From the NCBI GenBank assembly GCA_020852655.1, contig JADZAI010000050.1, forward strand, positions 62,001 to 126,000: a stretch of DNA of 64,000 nt, in the 5' to 3' direction. The DNA comes from Alphaproteobacteria bacterium. GTDB taxonomy: Bacteria > Pseudomonadota > Alphaproteobacteria > Micropepsales > Micropepsaceae. This document shows positions 63,917-64,000 of this stretch, piece by piece (the first letter of the stretch is position 1; every line of letters starts with the position of its first letter). Below the pieces are notes generated by a model. The model saw only the letters and a list, made by a program, of their open reading frames with translations. It was not told where the DNA came from and did no database searches. The translations under genes and the position numbers were made by a program.

Positions 63917-64000
63917 ATTCGCGACAAACGAAACAAAGCTCCCTTAAGCGTTGCACGGTTACTATCCCCATCTAAGGCCGGAGAAACCGGCTGCTGGTGG

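Overview
The window comes from a GC-rich chromosome and its gene content points to an alphaproteobacterium. The evidence is the gene order of the aa3 cytochrome oxidase operon (coxB-coxA-ctaB-small ORF-ctaG-coxC-DUF983-surf1 followed by thrC and an M16 peptidase), the ispH-thrB-rnhA block, the DUF4170-msbA-DUF374-waaA-lpxK-acyltransferase lipid A block, the xseA-DUF2093-M23 block, a plant-type gshA, an HWE-family histidine kinase, and dispersed palindromic repeats of the kind common in this class. I cannot name a genus from sequence reading alone. Genes are tightly packed, with many ATGA-type stop/start overlaps and several GTG or TTG starts. I saw no rRNA, tRNA, CRISPR array, prophage or transposase.

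Layout. 1-2901: a partial gene, a small exported protein and tex. 2902-8593: a glycine cleavage operon read leftward (gcvT-gcvH-gcvPA-gcvPB plus a small unknown gene), headed by a tandem glycine riboswitch and broken by a repeat pair. 8594-13605: HWE kinase/receiver hybrid, argS, a ferritin-like protein, a small periplasmic protein and a CDGSH iron-sulfur protein. 13712-17891: ispH, thrB, rnhA, a peroxiredoxin, a DsbD-alpha-like protein and yqgE. 17898-30391, all leftward: a degenerate-GGDEF/EAL protein, an acetyltransferase, an M16 peptidase, thrC and the complete cytochrome c oxidase operon. 30630-32703: tldD followed directly by a ccdAB toxin-antitoxin module. 32800-41651: a mixture including an L,D-transpeptidase, a vWA protein, a decayed TonB-dependent receptor, gshA, rsmE and a protein with two TonB C-terminal domains. 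41706-47950: an orphan DUF433 gene, ubiA, a fatty acid desaturase, a small lipoprotein, a lysine-methyltransferase-like gene, tldE/pmbA and a CysQ/IMPase phosphatase. 47947-54022: the lipid A/Kdo block. 53992-56690: M23 peptidase, DUF2093 and xseA, leftward. 56691-59470: an apparently inserted segment with two unusual genes and a truncated third. 59467-63876: a GNAT gene behind a leader-attenuator, purD, and two tandem aminoglycoside-phosphotransferase-fold genes.

How the parts work together. Most of the window is housekeeping: one-carbon metabolism from glycine, aerobic respiration, threonine, isoprenoid and purine synthesis, ubiquinone synthesis and outer membrane lipid A. The accessory interest lies in four places. 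First, tldD is joined to ccdAB; TldD/TldE is the protease pair through which E. coli responds to CcdB/LetD. Second, an exactly duplicated 42-bp stretch (the first 14 codons of xseA) brackets a 2.7-kb segment whose main gene encodes seven 38-residue repeats centred on a Trp. Third, a GNAT gene sits behind what looks like a leaderless leader peptide and intrinsic terminator, much like the alphaproteobacterial trpL arrangement. Fourth, a TonB-dependent receptor has decayed through several independent lesions while a clean palindrome remains upstream of it.
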